Source: Rossellomorea pakistanensis
GTDB taxonomy: Bacteria > Bacillota > Bacilli > Bacillales > Bacillaceae_B
Assembly (NCBI RefSeq): GCF_016908495.1
Contig: NZ_JAFBDZ010000001.1
Span: 1,116,001-1,180,000, forward strand
Length of the DNA: 64,000 bases
Direction: 5' to 3'
Part shown: piece after piece, positions 52,971 through 62,053 of the stretch
Layout of the letters: the number at the start of each line of letters is the position of its first letter
How positions within the stretch are numbered: position 1 is the first letter of the stretch
Made by a program: the position numbers and the translations under genes
The notes under the pieces: generated by a model
The model's input: the letters and a program-made list of their open reading frames with translations, nothing else
Database searches by the model: none
Told to the model about the DNA's origin: nothing

Positions 52971-53669
52971 GGTGACCGGTAAGGCTAGCTCTAATGTCAA
53001 TTTCAGCCGTTTCACGATCTCGAATTTCACCTACCATAATAATATCCGGGTCATGTCTTAAAATCTCTTTTAACCCTGTCGAATACGTGATTCCAGCTTT
53101 TTCATTCACTTGAACCTGGAGAAATTCTTCGTTTTGTTTTTCAACTGGATCTTCTAATGTAATCACATTTCTATTCAACTGTGCGGAACAATGTTGAACA
53201 AGCGTATAGAGAGTTGACGTTTTACCACTTCCTGTTGGGCCAGTAAAAATCATCAAACCGTGTGAATGCATTAAAAGCGCTAAAAGTTTATTGGCTGATG
53301 AAGGGTATAACGACATTTTCTGAATAGAAAGATTTAATTTTTGTGAAAGAATTCGAATGACGAGACTTTCTTTGGAATTGTCTAGAATGGAGAGTTGAAA
53401 TTCGAAGTGAGACAGACTGATCATTTATTGATAGAGAATGAACCACTTTGGGGCTTTCTTTTTTCACCAATATCCAATAGGACATAAATTCAAAGTGAGA
53501 AATGCTTTCGCCTTCCTGGTCACAGATAATGGTATGAGGAGCAATGGTTCCTTGCTTTCTTAATTAAATCTGTCTTTCTTGGCAAAAAATGTACATCTGA
53601 GGAATCCAATAAAACGGCTTTCTTTAATAATTCTTCAGCAAGCTTTTCTATGGGAGGAATAACGCTCAA
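52971..53669 (-). pseudogene. Truncated comGA copy
   Basis: TTG start at 53669 behind AAAGGTGGTG, MSVIPPIEKLAEELLKKAVL. It carries Walker A GPTGSGKTSTLYTL and Walker B IIMVGEIRDRETAE but stops being comGA after RASLTGHPV, so the His box, zinc pair and C-terminal third are missing. Inside there are an 8-base deletion near 53565, a 2-base deletion near 53428 and a 1-base change near 53385, each breaking the frame. Compared with 15869-16948 it differs at about one base in ten. Non-functional. Confidence 0.92.
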
Positions 53670-53861
53670 ACACCACCTTTCTTTATTCTAATCCTTACTA
53701 TTCGAAAGAAAAAATGAAATCCCTTTATTTTTTTGAAGATATTTGTATATTTTTCAAAAAATATGTCAAACTAAAAACTGTTAGTTCATCAATGGGCTAT
53801 AGCCAAGCGGTAAGGCAACGGACTTTGACTCCGTCATGCGTTGGTTCGAATCCAGCTAGCC
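52971..53861. repeat. Right copy of the comGA-tRNA-Gln duplication
   Basis: Direct repeat of 16239-17139. Left boundary is the abrupt start of comGA similarity at GGTGACCGGTAAGG, next to the recombinase; right boundary is in the tRNA acceptor stem, after which this copy continues with core chromosome. Confidence 0.93.
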
Positions 53862-53864
53862 CAG
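53793..53864 (+). tRNA. tRNA-Gln(TTG)
   Basis: 72 nt. Acceptor TGGGCTA/TAGCCCA perfect, D arm GCC..GGC, anticodon stem ACGGA/TCCGT with loop CTTTGAC (anticodon TTG), T arm GTTGG TTCGAAT CCAGC, discriminator G. CCA is not encoded. Matches the standard Bacillus tRNA-Gln; this is the functional member of the pair with 17071-17142. Confidence 0.96.
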
Positions 53865-53914
53865 TAAGAAATGTGGAGGCGTCTCGAACAGGCCCGACAA
53901 GCATAAGACGAGCC

Positions 53915-53946
53915 GCCAAGGAAGGGTGCCTTTTCCCTTCCTTGGC
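53915..53946. terminator. Strong hairpin downstream of tRNA-Gln
   Basis: Perfect 12-bp stem GCCAAGGAAGGG / CCCTTCCTTGGC with an 8-base loop, inside a GC-rich segment (53876-53960) unlike its surroundings. No long T run follows; it may act as a processing or termination structure for the tRNA transcript, or belong to a dispersed Bacillus repeat. Confidence 0.6.
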
Positions 53947-54135
53947 AACTCGAGCTGTACACGTAAAAAAGTTTCCTATCCTTCCCGATCAATGGATGAT
54001 TGCTTAGAAAATAGGTTAAAATACTAAAAAAAGCGCCAACAATCACCTAATCGTCACAATCAGTTATTTACTTTTGATAGATTTTTCATATATAATATTG
54101 TTTGATGGACTGAGGGCGCAAAGGAGGGATACATA

Positions 54136-54378
54136 ATGGATCGTATGTACAGAGTTTTAGGATTCTGGACTGGGATTTTTACAGTAATGTTCTATCTTGG
54201 TGATATGAAAATTACATCTCTAATTTTCCTAGGACAAACAGGATTTTTCGTGATGTTAAGCTATTTGAAATTATCTGAGCGTATGTATATTTATATTTTC
54301 GGTGCATATTTAACTGTCTTCTTTGCAGGTTTTACCTATTGGACGACCTTTATGATGACACCAGGTGCCGGTCATTAA
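54136..54378 (+). CDS. yqgY: DUF2626 membrane protein YqgY
   Basis: 80 residues, three membrane segments (YRVLGFWTGIFTVMFYLGDM; LIFLGQTGFFVMLSYL; YIYIFGAYLTVFFAGFTYWT) and the ending MMTPGAGH. This is the DUF2626/YqgY pattern, conserved in bacilli and located next to yqgX. Site AAAGGAGGG before ATG at 54136. Function unknown. Confidence 0.92.
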   Translation: MDRMYRVLGFWTGIFTVMFYLGDMKITSLIFLGQTGFFVMLSYLKLSERMYIYIFGAYLTVFFAGFTYWTTFMMTPGAGH

Positions 54379-54380
54379 TA

Positions 54381-54418
54381 AAAAAACCCCTAAAAGCATT
54401 TTGCTTCAGGGGTTTTTT
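54381..54418. terminator. Bidirectional terminator between yqgY and yqgX
   Basis: Stem AAAAAACCCCT..AAGCA / TGCTT..AGGGGTTTTTT. Serves both converging genes. Confidence 0.88.
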
Positions 54419-54426
54419 TATTTTCT

Positions 54427-55062
54427 TCAAAATCCATTTAGAAATGGATTTCCGTCCATTTCCCGTTCAATCGTAGTAGCTTCACCATGACCTGACAGCA
54501 CTAGTGTTTCCTCAGGTAGTGTTAGTAATGTATCATGGATGCTATCAAGTAATTGTTGATGATTTCCACCTGGAAGGTCGGTGCGACCAATACTGCCACT
54601 AAATAATGTATCACCTGCAAATACAATACCTTCTTTTGGGTCATAATAAGAAAGACTTCCTGGTGAATGCCCTGGTGTTTTAAAAATATGGAAGTAGAAA
54701 TCACCAATGACCAATTCCTTTTCATCAACAAGAATTTTCTCAGCTGGCTTCATTTTAAGGTGTTCTCCAATATTAAAGCGTTGAGAACCATTTAATGCAG
54801 GATCTAATAACCAATCTGCTTCCTTCTCATGAATATATAGTGGAATTTCATATTTATCTCTTACATCATCTACTGCACCAATATGATCAAAATGAGCATG
54901 TGTAAGAAGAATAGCCTTGGGTTTAATTGAGTTTTCTTCTAATAGGCGAATGAGACGCTCGCCCTCTCCACCTGGGTCAATAATGATACATTCCTTATGT
55001 TCATTCCATCTTAAATAACAGTTAGTTTGCAGTGGACCTAAAGGCAGCTGTTTCCACTTCAT
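54427..55062 (-). CDS. yqgX: Metallo-beta-lactamase-fold hydrolase YqgX (glyoxalase II-like)
   Basis: 211 residues. Zinc-binding THAHFDHIGAVDDVRD (HxHxDH) near 55-60, FKTPGHSPGSLSYY (third histidine) and FAGDTLFSGSIGRTDLPGG (bridging aspartate), then LSGHGEATTI with the last histidine. Start ATG at 55062 after AGGAGG. Small hydroxyacylglutathione-hydrolase-like enzyme; substrate in bacilli uncertain. Confidence 0.94.
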   Translation of the reverse strand: MKWKQLPLGPLQTNCYLRWNEHKECIIIDPGGEGERLIRLLEENSIKPKAILLTHAHFDHIGAVDDVRDKYEIPLYIHEKEADWLLDPALNGSQRFNIGEHLKMKPAEKILVDEKELVIGDFYFHIFKTPGHSPGSLSYYDPKEGIVFAGDTLFSGSIGRTDLPGGNHQQLLDSIHDTLLTLPEETLVLSGHGEATTIEREMDGNPFLNGF

Positions 55063-55320
55063 TTACAAACACCTCCTATATGTATATAATCATTGTATCA
55101 TTTTATAATGGTAGAAGCATTCAGGGCTTAGGGTATGATTCTGAATAAAATAATATTAATGGAACAACATAAGATTGAATTGACAAACAAGTGTCAAACT
55201 TTTTTACCTCGACAAATTAAAAAAATAAATATAAAATAAATGTGAATGCATTTATCTACATATGATATAATCTTTACCTATAATAGGTTCAAAAGGGTTT
55301 AGGATGAAAGGAGTCTTACA

Positions 55321-55494
55321 ATGGGATTTGTAATTATTACAGCATTAGTAACATTGCTTGCATTATTTGCAACTATTAGTTCCTTAAAAAACAAAAATTT
55401 ATTAGGTGTTCTGTTTGCAGGCGGTTCTCTAGCAGTATTTGGCTGGTTTACGGTTATGACTGTACTTCACTCAGGTTATCCTGGAGGACACTAA
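55321..55494 (+). CDS. yqgW: DUF2759 small membrane protein YqgW
   Basis: 57 residues: MGFVIITALVTLLALFATIS, a short polar loop SLKNKNLLG, a second helix VLFAGGSLAVFGWFTVMTVL and the conserved HSGYPGGH tail. Site AAAGGAGTC 8 bp before the ATG. Upstream, TATGATATAATCTTTA suggests a -10 element. It corresponds to YqgW; function unknown. Confidence 0.88.
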   Translation: MGFVIITALVTLLALFATISSLKNKNLLGVLFAGGSLAVFGWFTVMTVLHSGYPGGH

Positions 55495-55520
55495 AAAAGA
55501 GCCAAAACGGCTCTTTTTTT
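55493..55520. terminator. Terminator after yqgW
   Basis: Stem AAAAAAGAGCC / GGCTCTTTTTTT over a 5-base loop; also placed 8 bp past the yqgV stop on the other strand. Confidence 0.85.
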
Positions 55521-55527
55521 AATGTCC

Positions 55528-55842
55528 TTATTTTTCTAGCTTTTCATTAACAGCAGTCAGTTTATCTTCCATTTTCCTCTTTTTATCTCGACGGTCATCA
55601 ATGCGTATATTTGTAGCTACCCGTTGAATCCCTTCCTGGAAAGGTGCTTCATGAATTTCCTTAATAACCTCTAATAAATCTGTTATATCGCCTTCAATAA
55701 GGGTGCTCATAGGCGTTAATTGAAACCGAATCTTTTCTTGTTCTTCATGTTTTTTTAATATTTTTTGTATTTCTGCTACATAGGTACTAACGCTTGGTGA
55801 ATCAGTCCCTATTGGAATAACTGTTACATCTACAATCGCCAA
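55528..55842 (-). CDS. yqgV: Thiamine-binding/UPF0045 family protein YqgV
   Basis: 104 residues of the MTH1187/YkoF-like ferredoxin-fold family: VDVTVIPIGTDSPSVSTYVA, RFQLTPMSTLIEGDITDLLE, IHEAPFQEGIQRVATNIRID. Members bind thiamine-like ligands as oligomers. It begins 6 bp after yqgU and is probably its operon partner. ATG at 55842. Confidence 0.9.
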   Translation of the reverse strand: MAIVDVTVIPIGTDSPSVSTYVAEIQKILKKHEEQEKIRFQLTPMSTLIEGDITDLLEVIKEIHEAPFQEGIQRVATNIRIDDRRDKKRKMEDKLTAVNEKLEK

Positions 55843-55848
55843 AAATGT

Positions 55849-56970
55849 TCATCCTTTCTTAAATTGCACTAGTGGAATTAAAACTTTCTCTTTTAAATCA
55901 ATGATTTTCTCAAATTGAAATCCAAATAAACAATAATTTTTAGAACAGCTTAATGGCTCATTATCTAAGCCCTCTAGAACCTTGCTTTCCTTTTGCGTTT
56001 TCACATTCCAAGAAGTGAGAGTGAACTTGTCATTATACGTATCGACAGTTCCACTGCTATTAGCTGCTAAAGTTAGAAAAACTTCACTTTCTTCTATCAT
56101 ATCATAATAAGGGATTAACCAATCTGAATAACGGCTAATAAGTGGAACGGTAAATTCTGCAGTTACCTCTCCTATTTCCGAGAAAAATTGATAGGTAGCT
56201 TTTCCATCTTCTTGGTTCTTCATAAATACCGAGAGTAATTCGTTACTAAACTTCTGAAAATGAATCGAGGAATCCACAATTTTGCTCTTTTCTTGATGAT
56301 CATCGATATTTTGACTATAAATCGGTGCAGATATACTGATGGTGTCTTCACCCCAGTCCTGATACAAATAGCTATCAAGGGTGTGCCATTTGATAAATGG
56401 TTCTGGTGTTTGTATAGATTCTAATTCATTGTTACTTGTATTTAAAATATAGGTCTGATAGCTCCAATCCTCGGCAAAACTAACGATAAAGAGCAAATTA
56501 TCATCGCTTTCATTCCAATTATAATAGATCTCCTTTGATGGAACATCTTGAGAAGCCAATGGATTTCCATCCATATCAATAATCGTAACCGTTGCCGAAT
56601 AGGTCAGTGGAGCAGTATGAATCAACACACGTTCAGAACTTGGTGAAATTTTAGCATCTATAACAAGTTGATCGCTTTTGTAAATCGTTTTTGACTGACC
56701 TGTAAACACATTATATTTAGTAAGATGTGTTTGTTCTGCTACTTTATGTAGAAAGAGAATGTTCTCTTCATCCACCCATCCTACTATTTTTTGAAATGAG
56801 TTTTCACTGATTTCTAGAGGCAAGATTTCAGCTTCTGTTTGATCAGGTTCCTTTTTAATGTTTTCAATATCATTTTTTTGAGAAGGAGAAGCTTTAGAAT
56901 TGGTACAACCAAATAGTATACAAGCGGTGATAAATAAAAGCATGAAACTAGCTATTCTATTTTTTTCCAT
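55849..56970 (-). CDS. yqgU: YqgU-like lipoprotein, beta-propeller-like
   Basis: 373 residues. Lipoprotein signal MEKNRIASFMLLFITACILF ending FGC at residue 22. The mature part has repeated propeller-like segments (GWVDEENILFLHKVAEQTHL; TKYNVFTGQSKTIYKSDQLV; DAKISPSSERVLIHTAPLT) like TolB-type proteins. Corresponds by position and sequence style to B. subtilis YqgU. Attached to the outer face of the membrane; ligand unknown. Confidence 0.88.
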   Translation of the reverse strand: MEKNRIASFMLLFITACILFGCTNSKASPSQKNDIENIKKEPDQTEAEILPLEISENSFQKIVGWVDEENILFLHKVAEQTHLTKYNVFTGQSKTIYKSDQLVIDAKISPSSERVLIHTAPLTYSATVTIIDMDGNPLASQDVPSKEIYYNWNESDDNLLFIVSFAEDWSYQTYILNTSNNELESIQTPEPFIKWHTLDSYLYQDWGEDTISISAPIYSQNIDDHQEKSKIVDSSIHFQKFSNELLSVFMKNQEDGKATYQFFSEIGEVTAEFTVPLISRYSDWLIPYYDMIEESEVFLTLAANSSGTVDTYNDKFTLTSWNVKTQKESKVLEGLDNEPLSCSKNYCLFGFQFEKIIDLKEKVLIPLVQFKKG

Positions 56971-57076
56971 ACTTCCCCTCCCTTTTGAAAATCCTCGTTT
57001 ATAATTAGTACGTTTGAACGAAAAAAATGTTTCAAAAATATTAAATATTATTAAAGAAATATGACAAATTTATTAA

Positions 57077-57124
57077 GGAGACTAGCTCCTTAGACTTATA
57101 AAAGTCTTTTCAAGCATAGTCTCC
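57077..57124. terminator. Two-part hairpin between yqgT and yqgU
   Basis: Outer stem GGAGACTA / TAGTCTCC enclosing AGACTT / AAGTCT. It sits about 65 bp past the yqgT stop. No long T run, so a terminator role is likely but not certain. Confidence 0.45.
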
Positions 57125-57189
57125 ATTACTTAGGCGCAGATTTGATTGAATTTATTTTACTTCTTAATCCTCCAAAATACAATATAAAT

Positions 57190-58377
57190 TTATTGATACA
57201 TCGAAACAAGAAAAACCCCTAGAATATCTTGGTATATTTCATCAAATTGAGATAGGGGTAGTGGATTTATTCCTTTTCCTAATTCCATAGTAAAACCTGG
57301 TTTTTGGAATTCCTTAATAAACCAATCTTTGTATCCAGCATAACTATCTACGTAGCGCACAGACTCATAGCCACTGACTCTTGCAAATTCTTCTGCAAGT
57401 CGCTCTGATTCAGGTGGTTCAAGACCTTCATACCCCCAATAAAACTCTTTTCCTTGTGTATGCAGTGCAAGCATTCGATCAAATGGAGTCTCTCGTGCCA
57501 AATCTGCCATTGCTATCGCCTCAGGTTCAGACAATGGTTTATAGCCTGGGAAATCCCGTGGTGCGGGACTCTTCTCTTCTTTGCGTTCTTTTTCAATTTC
57601 CCACTTAGCAGGGTACTGATTATTTAAATCTACGCCATTAATATTAGCTTTCCAGCCTGTGAATTCCTCACTTCCCCGATTGATTTCAATTAAACGTTCC
57701 CTTATAGATGGGGGAGGACCTTGAAGCACTAAATCCACACCATCTGGATTGACCATCGGAACCAATGATAGTGATACAGAATTATATAAAGGTAAAGTTC
57801 GGACTCCTCTAATGGAACGATGGTTTGTTAACGACACCAGGTAGTCATTTAGAAATTTCATAATAATCGGTGTCGTAATCCATTCATTAGCATGAAATGA
57901 GCCATTAAAATGAACCTTCTTTACACCATTGCCAATAAGGATTTCTTGTATAGGTTGATTTAAAACACTTTTTCCAATTTCGTTTATCGTGATAAATGGA
58001 TATACATTAGAAAGTCTTTTCAAATCGTTAGAAAGCTGTTCAGAACTATAGGCTTGTTTGGCAATTATTATTGGATTTGTTACTCTTATTGGAAGGAGCA
58101 GCGTTTTTCCAATACTTAGCAGGTTTGGGTCTACATTTGGATTTAATAAAAATATTGCATCAAGAGATAGATTCCGTTGTCGAGCGATCGTCCAAAAGGT
58201 ATCACCCTTTTCCACCATATAGGGCACTGATTGAAATCCAGGAATTTCGATTTCCATACCAGGCATTAATGCATTCACATCTTGCTGCCGATTAGAATCT
58301 AATAACAATTGAAATGGAAGATAAAAGAGCTGACTGTAGTACCATAATGTGTCCCCTTTTCTTATCGTTACTTTCAT
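57190..58377 (-). CDS. yqgT: LysM / M14 gamma-D-glutamyl-diaminopimelate peptidase YqgT
   Basis: 395 residues. Two LysM modules at residues 1-45 (KVTIRKGDTLWYYSQLFYLP) and 52-98 (VEKGDTFWTIARQRNLSLDA), then an M14 carboxypeptidase: zinc site FNGSFHANEWITTP (HxxE), VPMVNPDGVDLVLQG, LALHTQGKEFYWGYEG (third ligand H) and the catalytic glutamate in TMELGKGINPLP. Cleaves the D-Glu-mDAP bond in peptidoglycan stems. No signal peptide, as in related endopeptidase I enzymes of the sporangium. Confidence 0.93.
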   Translation of the reverse strand: MKVTIRKGDTLWYYSQLFYLPFQLLLDSNRQQDVNALMPGMEIEIPGFQSVPYMVEKGDTFWTIARQRNLSLDAIFLLNPNVDPNLLSIGKTLLLPIRVTNPIIIAKQAYSSEQLSNDLKRLSNVYPFITINEIGKSVLNQPIQEILIGNGVKKVHFNGSFHANEWITTPIIMKFLNDYLVSLTNHRSIRGVRTLPLYNSVSLSLVPMVNPDGVDLVLQGPPPSIRERLIEINRGSEEFTGWKANINGVDLNNQYPAKWEIEKERKEEKSPAPRDFPGYKPLSEPEAIAMADLARETPFDRMLALHTQGKEFYWGYEGLEPPESERLAEEFARVSGYESVRYVDSYAGYKDWFIKEFQKPGFTMELGKGINPLPLSQFDEIYQDILGVFLVSMYQ

Positions 58378-58440
58378 CTAGAGCATCCCCCTACTATATT
58401 TTCTCTTACTACATGTATGTTTTGAAGGATAAAAGATGAC

Positions 58441-58536
58441 AAAAAAGCTATCCCAAAACCAAGAAGTCGGGAACCAGTCATTAACGAGTAGTAGTTAAAT
58501 TTCTGGTTTCCCGACTCCTATTGGGATAGCTTTTTT
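58441..58536. terminator. Large branched terminator between yqgS and yqgT
   Basis: Outer stem AAAAAAGCTATCCCAA / TTGGGATAGCTTTTTT (58441-58456 with 58521-58536) and an inner stem AGTCGGGAACCAG / CTGGTTTCCCGACT. Can stop yqgS transcription on the minus strand. Confidence 0.85.
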
Positions 58537-60422
58537 TATTCTTTACTATTTGCTTTATTTATCTCTTTCTCTTCTCCTTGATAAAAGCGAAGGAGATCAC
58601 TGTATATAATCTTATCTGAATACTCTAGCTCTGTTGCAGCACGTTCTTTATATGGCTCACAGTACTTCATATCCGTTGGTTCTTCCGTTTCCTTATTATA
58701 ACATTCATTTCCTGCATAGACATAATCCTCTGTAATGAAGCGTCCATCTCTAAGAATTGTAAATTGTTCATTTTCCTTAGAAAATAAATCTTCACCGAAT
58801 TGAATATCGTTCTTTGTTTCAATTCCGAGTAGGTGCATCATTGTAGGTCTTAAGTCAATCTGACCAGAAACATCAGAAATAGTTTTTCCTTCCATCCCTG
58901 GAATATGAATAATGAGTGGTACCCTTTGTAATTGCGTACTTACAAATGGAGTAACTTTCTTATCAAGATATTTACTCATTGCTTGATTATGATTCTCTGA
59001 GATTCCATAGTTGTCCCCATACATTACAATGATAGAGTCTTCATAGAGTCCAGAATCTTTTAGATCTTGAATCAAGTTTTTTACGGCTTCATCCATATAA
59101 CGTACCGTTTGGAAATAGCGATTTAAAGTACCTGAATTAGAATCATATTCACCAATCAACTTATCCTCTTCATCAAGAGTAAATGGATAATGATTCGTTA
59201 GAGTAATCATCTTCGTATAGAATGGTTGTTGCATTTCTTTCATGTGTTCAACAGATTGTTCAAAGAATGGAATATCCTTCATTCCCCAGTTAACCGAATT
59301 GTCTTCCGTTACTTCATAGTCTGTTATTGAATAGAAACGTTGATATTCTAAAGCATCGTACATAATATCACGGTTCCAGAAGCTCTTATTATTCGCATGC
59401 ATGGTAGATGTGAAATAACCATTTTCATTTAGACGTTCTGTCATGGATTCAAATTCATTTCCAGAATGGGTGAAGAAAACAGCTCCCCGATTCAATGGAT
59501 ATAAGGAGTTATCCATAATGAATTCAGAGTCAGAAGTTTTCCCTTGCTGTGTTTGATGGTAAAAGTTCTCAAAGTAGAAGCTATCACCAATGAAATCGTT
59601 TAAGAATGGGGTAACCTCTTGCCCATTCATCGTATTATTAATAACAAAGCTTTGTAATGATTCTAATGACACTAAAATCAAATTTTTATCTTTTGCAATC
59701 CCAAACATGTCTTTGTTTGGTTCCACTTGATTGGCTCGAACATGGTTTTCGATTTCTGCAAGTTCGCTTCCATCTGCAAGCGCACGCTGCGCAGATGATT
59801 TTGACTGAAGAAAAACATCGTATATATGATAATTGTAAGTTCCAATATTCTTTACAAGGATCTCACGATCGAACGTCCTTGTTAAAAGTTGCGGTCTTTC
59901 AGCCTCAGCTAAACCTAAGTTAAAGAATGCAAGAGCGATAGCAACTAAGAAATAGGCTCTACGATTCATTCTACTAAAGGTTTTTATAGCGAACCAAGCA
60001 GGCTTCAGTTTTAATACAACTGCTAGAATGATAACGTCGATAAAAAAGAACATGTCTGTCCATTCAACAATCGCACTAGCACTTGATCCCAGATCACCAA
60101 AATTATTTGTTTGGAACAACACTGGTAAGGTTAAAAAGTCATCAAAGAAACGAAAGAAAACCACGTTTCCGTACAAAACTAAAGAAAGAATGAAACTTGT
60201 AATTAAAATGTATCTAGCTCTTCTCTTTTCACTTTTAAAAAATAAGCTTAACCCTAAAATGAATAGAATAAAACTCAATGGGTTAATGAATAATATCAAT
60301 TCCTGCATAAAATTTTCAGTTTCAATATCAAAGCTAGTTTGATAGACGATATAAGTTTTTAACCAAAGTAGCACACTTGCTAACAAAATAAGTGAAACCT
60401 TTGGCCACTTGAACTTCTTCAT
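58536..60422 (-). CDS. yqgS: Lipoteichoic acid synthase-type phosphoglycerol transferase YqgS
   Basis: 628 residues. Five N-terminal membrane helices (residues 8-185), then an extracellular sulfatase-fold domain: [10 protein letters not shown] (metal-ligand glutamate), [17 protein letters not shown] near 293-309 with the catalytic threonine, [14 protein letters not shown] and [13 protein letters not shown] (Asp-His metal ligands). Transfers glycerol-phosphate from phosphatidylglycerol onto growing LTA. In B. subtilis YqgS is one of four LtaS paralogues and is linked to sporulation. ATG at 60422. Confidence 0.94.
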   Translation of the reverse strand: MKKFKWPKVSLILLASVLLWLKTYIVYQTSFDIETENFMQELILFINPLSFILFILGLSLFFKSEKRRARYILITSFILSLVLYGNVVFFRFFDDFLTLPVLFQTNNFGDLGSSASAIVEWTDMFFFIDVIILAVVLKLKPAWFAIKTFSRMNRRAYFLVAIALAFFNLGLAEAERPQLLTRTFDREILVKNIGTYNYHIYDVFLQSKSSAQRALADGSELAEIENHVRANQVEPNKDMFGIAKDKNLILVSLESLQSFVINNTMNGQEVTPFLNDFIGDSFYFENFYHQTQQGKTSDSEFIMDNSLYPLNRGAVFFTHSGNEFESMTERLNENGYFTSTMHANNKSFWNRDIMYDALEYQRFYSITDYEVTEDNSVNWGMKDIPFFEQSVEHMKEMQQPFYTKMITLTNHYPFTLDEEDKLIGEYDSNSGTLNRYFQTVRYMDEAVKNLIQDLKDSGLYEDSIIVMYGDNYGISENHNQAMSKYLDKKVTPFVSTQLQRVPLIIHIPGMEGKTISDVSGQIDLRPTMMHLLGIETKNDIQFGEDLFSKENEQFTILRDGRFITEDYVYAGNECYNKETEEPTDMKYCEPYKERAATELEYSDKIIYSDLLRFYQGEEKEINKANSKE

Positions 60423-60750
60423 TTACTAGTACCTCCTTGTTACAAATTTCGTAACAAATCTCATTTGGAATTATTTTCATATTTTTTACATAATTAGGTG
60501 TTTCGAAAATCAATCAAAGTATATCTTAATACTTTTTTTACAAAAGGTCAAACGTCAATTAATATTAGTTAGATAGAATAGTAATTTCAATGGTATTCAC
60601 TTACCCTATATATTAGACGATTTAATCGAAAAAAAGTTTCAATCTCTTTACATTAAATTAAAATAAGTCGATCTACACAGAATTTCACTAGGTGAAAAGA
60701 ACCTACGGATCAATAATAATTGGGACTTTTAATTGGATATCAAATAAAAT
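60423..60750. other. Intergenic region upstream of yqgS
   Basis: About 330 bp, AT-rich, between the yqgS start and the glcK terminator. No supportable ORF, RNA gene or repeat. Confidence 0.6.
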
Positions 60751-60778
60751 AAGGTTGACCATCTTTAAGGTCAACCTT
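60751..60778 (-). terminator. Terminator of the yqgQ-glcK operon
   Basis: Perfect 10-bp stem AAGGTTGACC / GGTCAACCTT with an 8-base loop, followed by TATTT on the minus strand. It lies 8 bp past the glcK stop. Confidence 0.85.
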
Positions 60779-60785
60779 ATTTACA

Positions 60786-61754
60786 TTATTTTAATTTGTT
60801 TTTAACAAGCCAAGCAGCTCCGATTACCCCTGCATCATTTCCTAATGTAGCAATGGATATTTTCGTTGAATTGGCAACAGTTGAAAAAGCATATTCTTTA
60901 AATCTGTCCACTACTCCCTTTAAGAGAATATCACCAGCACGGGAAACGCCTCCACCCAAGACAATCTTCTCTGGATTTAGTGCGCTACCTAGGTTAGCGA
61001 TGGCAATCCCTAAATAAAATGCAAGCTTGTTCACCACTTGTTTAGCTAAAGCGTCTCCTGTACGTGCAGCATCAAAGACATCCTTCGCAGTTAATGATGT
61101 TTTTACCTCTTTAAGGATGGATTTATGAGATGAATCGTTGAGTGCCTCCAGTGCTAATCGAACGACACCAGTGGCAGATGCCACAGTCTCTAAGCATCCA
61201 CTCTTTCCACAGTTACAAGGATAGCCACCATCAGGCACAACCGTAATATGACCAATTTCACCAGCTGCACCTCTAGTTCCATGGATAATATCCCCATTCG
61301 CGATAACTCCGCCTCCAACACCCGTTCCAAGGGTGACACAGATAATATCTTTTGCGCCATCACCAGCACCTTTCCACATTTCCCCTAATGCTGCACAATT
61401 CGCATCATTATCAATAACAGCAGAAAGGCCCGTTTCAACTTCTAATAAATCCTTTAAAGGCATATTCTTGTCCCATCCAAGATTTACTGCTTCATAGATG
61501 ATCCCTTTGACCATGTCTACTGGGCCAGGAGCCCCCATCCCAATACCCATTAGCTTTGACTTTGGCTGATCCAGCTCACTTAGCTTCTGGTCAATAGCCT
61601 TTGCAATATTGATAATAATATTTTTACCGTTATCAGATTTATCCGTAGGAATCTCCCATTTGTGTAGGAGTTCTCCATATAAATTTAAAAAAGCAATCTT
61701 TGTCGTGGTTCCTCCAAGATCTACACCAACCAACCATTTTTCTGACATGCTCAT
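60786..61754 (-). CDS. glcK: Glucokinase (ROK family)
   Basis: 322 residues. ATP motif [26 protein letters not shown], sugar-binding [20 protein letters not shown] with catalytic aspartate, [20 protein letters not shown], and the ROK zinc motif [10 protein letters not shown]. Phosphorylates glucose with ATP in the cytoplasm. ATG at 61748 (second Met) is an alternative start. It starts 6 bp after yqgQ, one operon as in B. subtilis. Confidence 0.96.
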   Translation of the reverse strand: MSMSEKWLVGVDLGGTTTKIAFLNLYGELLHKWEIPTDKSDNGKNIIINIAKAIDQKLSELDQPKSKLMGIGMGAPGPVDMVKGIIYEAVNLGWDKNMPLKDLLEVETGLSAVIDNDANCAALGEMWKGAGDGAKDIICVTLGTGVGGGVIANGDIIHGTRGAAGEIGHITVVPDGGYPCNCGKSGCLETVASATGVVRLALEALNDSSHKSILKEVKTSLTAKDVFDAARTGDALAKQVVNKLAFYLGIAIANLGSALNPEKIVLGGGVSRAGDILLKGVVDRFKEYAFSTVANSTKISIATLGNDAGVIGAAWLVKNKLK

Positions 61755-61759
61755 CCACC

Positions 61760-61966
61760 CTATTTTTTTTGTTTTTCTAGCTCTTTTTGTATTTCATGTC
61801 TCAACAGAAAAAGAGCCATTTGAAATTCTTTTGGCTCTAGTAGTTGAGACTGATACAGATCCTTTACCTCTGATTCCATCAATTGAAGATCAGATAGTCG
61901 ATGACCAACATAAATCATTGTGCCGTATTGTTTTAAGAGCTGCTGAATATCATAAATCGTTTTCAT
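61760..61966 (-). CDS. yqgQ: YqgQ family small protein
   Basis: 68 residues: [40 protein letters not shown], then [15 protein letters not shown]. This matches the DUF910/YqgQ fold, a three-helix protein that may bind single-stranded nucleic acid. Always directly upstream of glcK. Function unproven. Confidence 0.92.
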   Translation of the reverse strand: MKTIYDIQQLLKQYGTMIYVGHRLSDLQLMESEVKDLYQSQLLEPKEFQMALFLLRHEIQKELEKQKK

Positions 61967-62053
61967 TTTTTACCACCGGCTTTCAAGCATCAATTCACCT
62001 TTAAAGTATAAAATAAAAACAGCATCTAAACAAGAATAGGATGGAACGATTGA

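Noticed and set aside
17071-53864. Ordinary tRNA-3'-end integration by a tyrosine integrase
   Set aside because: Such events duplicate only the 3' end of the tRNA. Here the whole tRNA plus ~0.7 kb of comGA is repeated, and no tyrosine integrase is seen.
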